A stretch of DNA of 64,000 bases. Source: an uncultured Bacteroidales bacterium (lineage in GTDB: Bacteria; Bacteroidota; Bacteroidia; Bacteroidales; FEN-979). The notes below the pieces were generated by a model that was given only the letters and a program-made list of their open reading frames with translations, searched no databases and was not told the DNA's origin. Of this stretch, positions 63,581-64,000 are shown piece after piece. The translations under genes were made by a program, and so were the position numbers. Location of the stretch: assembly GCA_903837605.1 (NCBI GenBank), contig CAILVF010000004.1, positions 62,001 through 126,000 of the forward strand, given 5' to 3'. Numbering within the stretch: the first letter of the stretch is position 1; each line of letters begins with the position of its first letter.

Positions 63581-64000
63581 TTAAAATTTGAAGTCAGCGT
63601 TAGTACAAATATTATATGTATCGATGGCAATAACCAATTCTTCATTGGTTGGCATTACCATGGCCAGGACTTTAGATCCGGGTTTGGTCAGTATTGCTTC
63701 CTTGCCTCTTATACCTTCATTGCGGTCGGGGTCGAATTCGACTCCGAGGAATTCCAGGTCGGAAAGTATTCTTTTGCGCGATTCATAGTCATTTTCACCT
63801 ATTCCGCCGGTAAAAATAATAAGGTCGACACCTCCCATTGCGGCGGCATAAGCCCCGATGTATTTTTTAACCCGGTAAGCATACATGTCGAGGGCCAGCT
63901 GAGCCCTCTGTATGCCTTGGGCGGCAGCCATCTCAACATCACGCATATCATAGGATATTCCTGAAATGCCGCAAACGCCGCTTTGCTTATTAAAGAGGTT
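63581..64000 (-). CDS. ackA: Acetate kinase, 3' part
   Basis: The window end cuts the gene; about 139 C-terminal codons are visible. Acetate kinase makes ATP and acetate from acetyl phosphate. The fragment begins NLFNKQSGVCGISGISYDMR, the conserved N-K-x-SG-x-x-GISG segment, and contains the ASKHA phosphate motif IIFTGGIGENDYESR and KVLAMVMPTNEELVIA. Both are specific for AckA. pta would be expected upstream, outside the window. Confidence 0.95.
   Translation of the reverse strand, partial: NLFNKQSGVCGISGISYDMRDVEMAAAQGIQRAQLALDMYAYRVKKYIGAYAAAMGGVDLIIFTGGIGENDYESRKRILSDLEFLGVEFDPDRNEGIRGKEAILTKPGSKVLAMVMPTNEELVIAIDTYNICTNADFKF

Overview
The window looks like chromosomal DNA of a Bacteroidota bacterium, most likely Bacteroidales or a close relative. 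The evidence is an almost complete type IX secretion/gliding module (PorP-like, GldK, GldL, GldM, GldN, PorW/SprE), a giant TonB-dependent receptor next to a T9SS-type secreted protein and a PorV/PorQ barrel, and several Bacteroidota-restricted exported families. Typical gene orders are also present: EBP-LptE-TPR-SecG-GroESL and PorW-bactofilin-AtpZ. Many genes are preceded by the Bacteroidota -7 box TAnnTTTG rather than by Shine-Dalgarno-like or sigma-70 elements. I see no tRNA, rRNA, CRISPR, prophage or insertion sequence, and no gene-free stretch longer than about 300 bases. It reads as core genome.

Layout. 1-1.7 kb: 3' end of a long PurF-type amidophosphoribosyltransferase, converging on greA-HIT. 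1.7-11 kb: a minus-strand triad of TonB receptor, 1454-residue secreted protein and PorV/PorQ-like barrel, with one good promoter at the head. 11-12 kb: a small basic exported protein and a Rieske-like lipoprotein whose histidine ligands are replaced. 12-19.7 kb: methyl-cycle genes, with sahH divergent from phosphopantetheinyl transferase-metH-metF, then a geranylgeranylglyceryl-phosphate-synthase homologue. 19.8-25.5 kb: elbB, then nucleotide-sugar genes (aminotransferase, N-acetyltransferase and oxidoreductase of a diacetamido-uronate type pathway, galE, rfbB).

25.5-33 kb: a long minus-strand series porW-bactofilin-atpZ-atpI-like-DUF4421-PTPS-folE-BI1-fabD. porW is interrupted by a single in-frame TAG with the reading frame continuing on both sides. 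33-36.5 kb: M23 peptidase-dxr-rseP. 36.6-37.5 kb: yitT. 37.7-44 kb: porP-gldKLMN ending in a strong terminator. 44-50.4 kb: recG, pheT, nucleotide-sugar dehydrogenase. 50.5-56 kb: sigma-54 activator, lptE, a TPR-like protein, secG, groES, groEL. 56-64 kb: DUF4468 protein, rlmN, adenine deaminase, an ArsR regulator, a large lipoprotein, yebC, a response regulator, and the 3' part of acetate kinase cut by the window end.

For a second look: (1) the in-frame amber codon in porW while the rest of the T9SS genes are intact; (2) short degenerate tandem arrays (7-mers GTGANNN/TTCACNN and analogues) directly 3' of genes, often supplying the stop codon and sometimes folding into hairpins; (3) a putative sigma-54 promoter with TGTCAG repeats in front of groESL, downstream of a gene for a receiver-less sigma-54 activator; (4) a perfect 20-bp palindrome between elbB and the sugar cluster; (5) TAnnTTTG boxes placed so close to ATG that two genes look leaderless; (6) the histidine-less Rieske-like lipoprotein.
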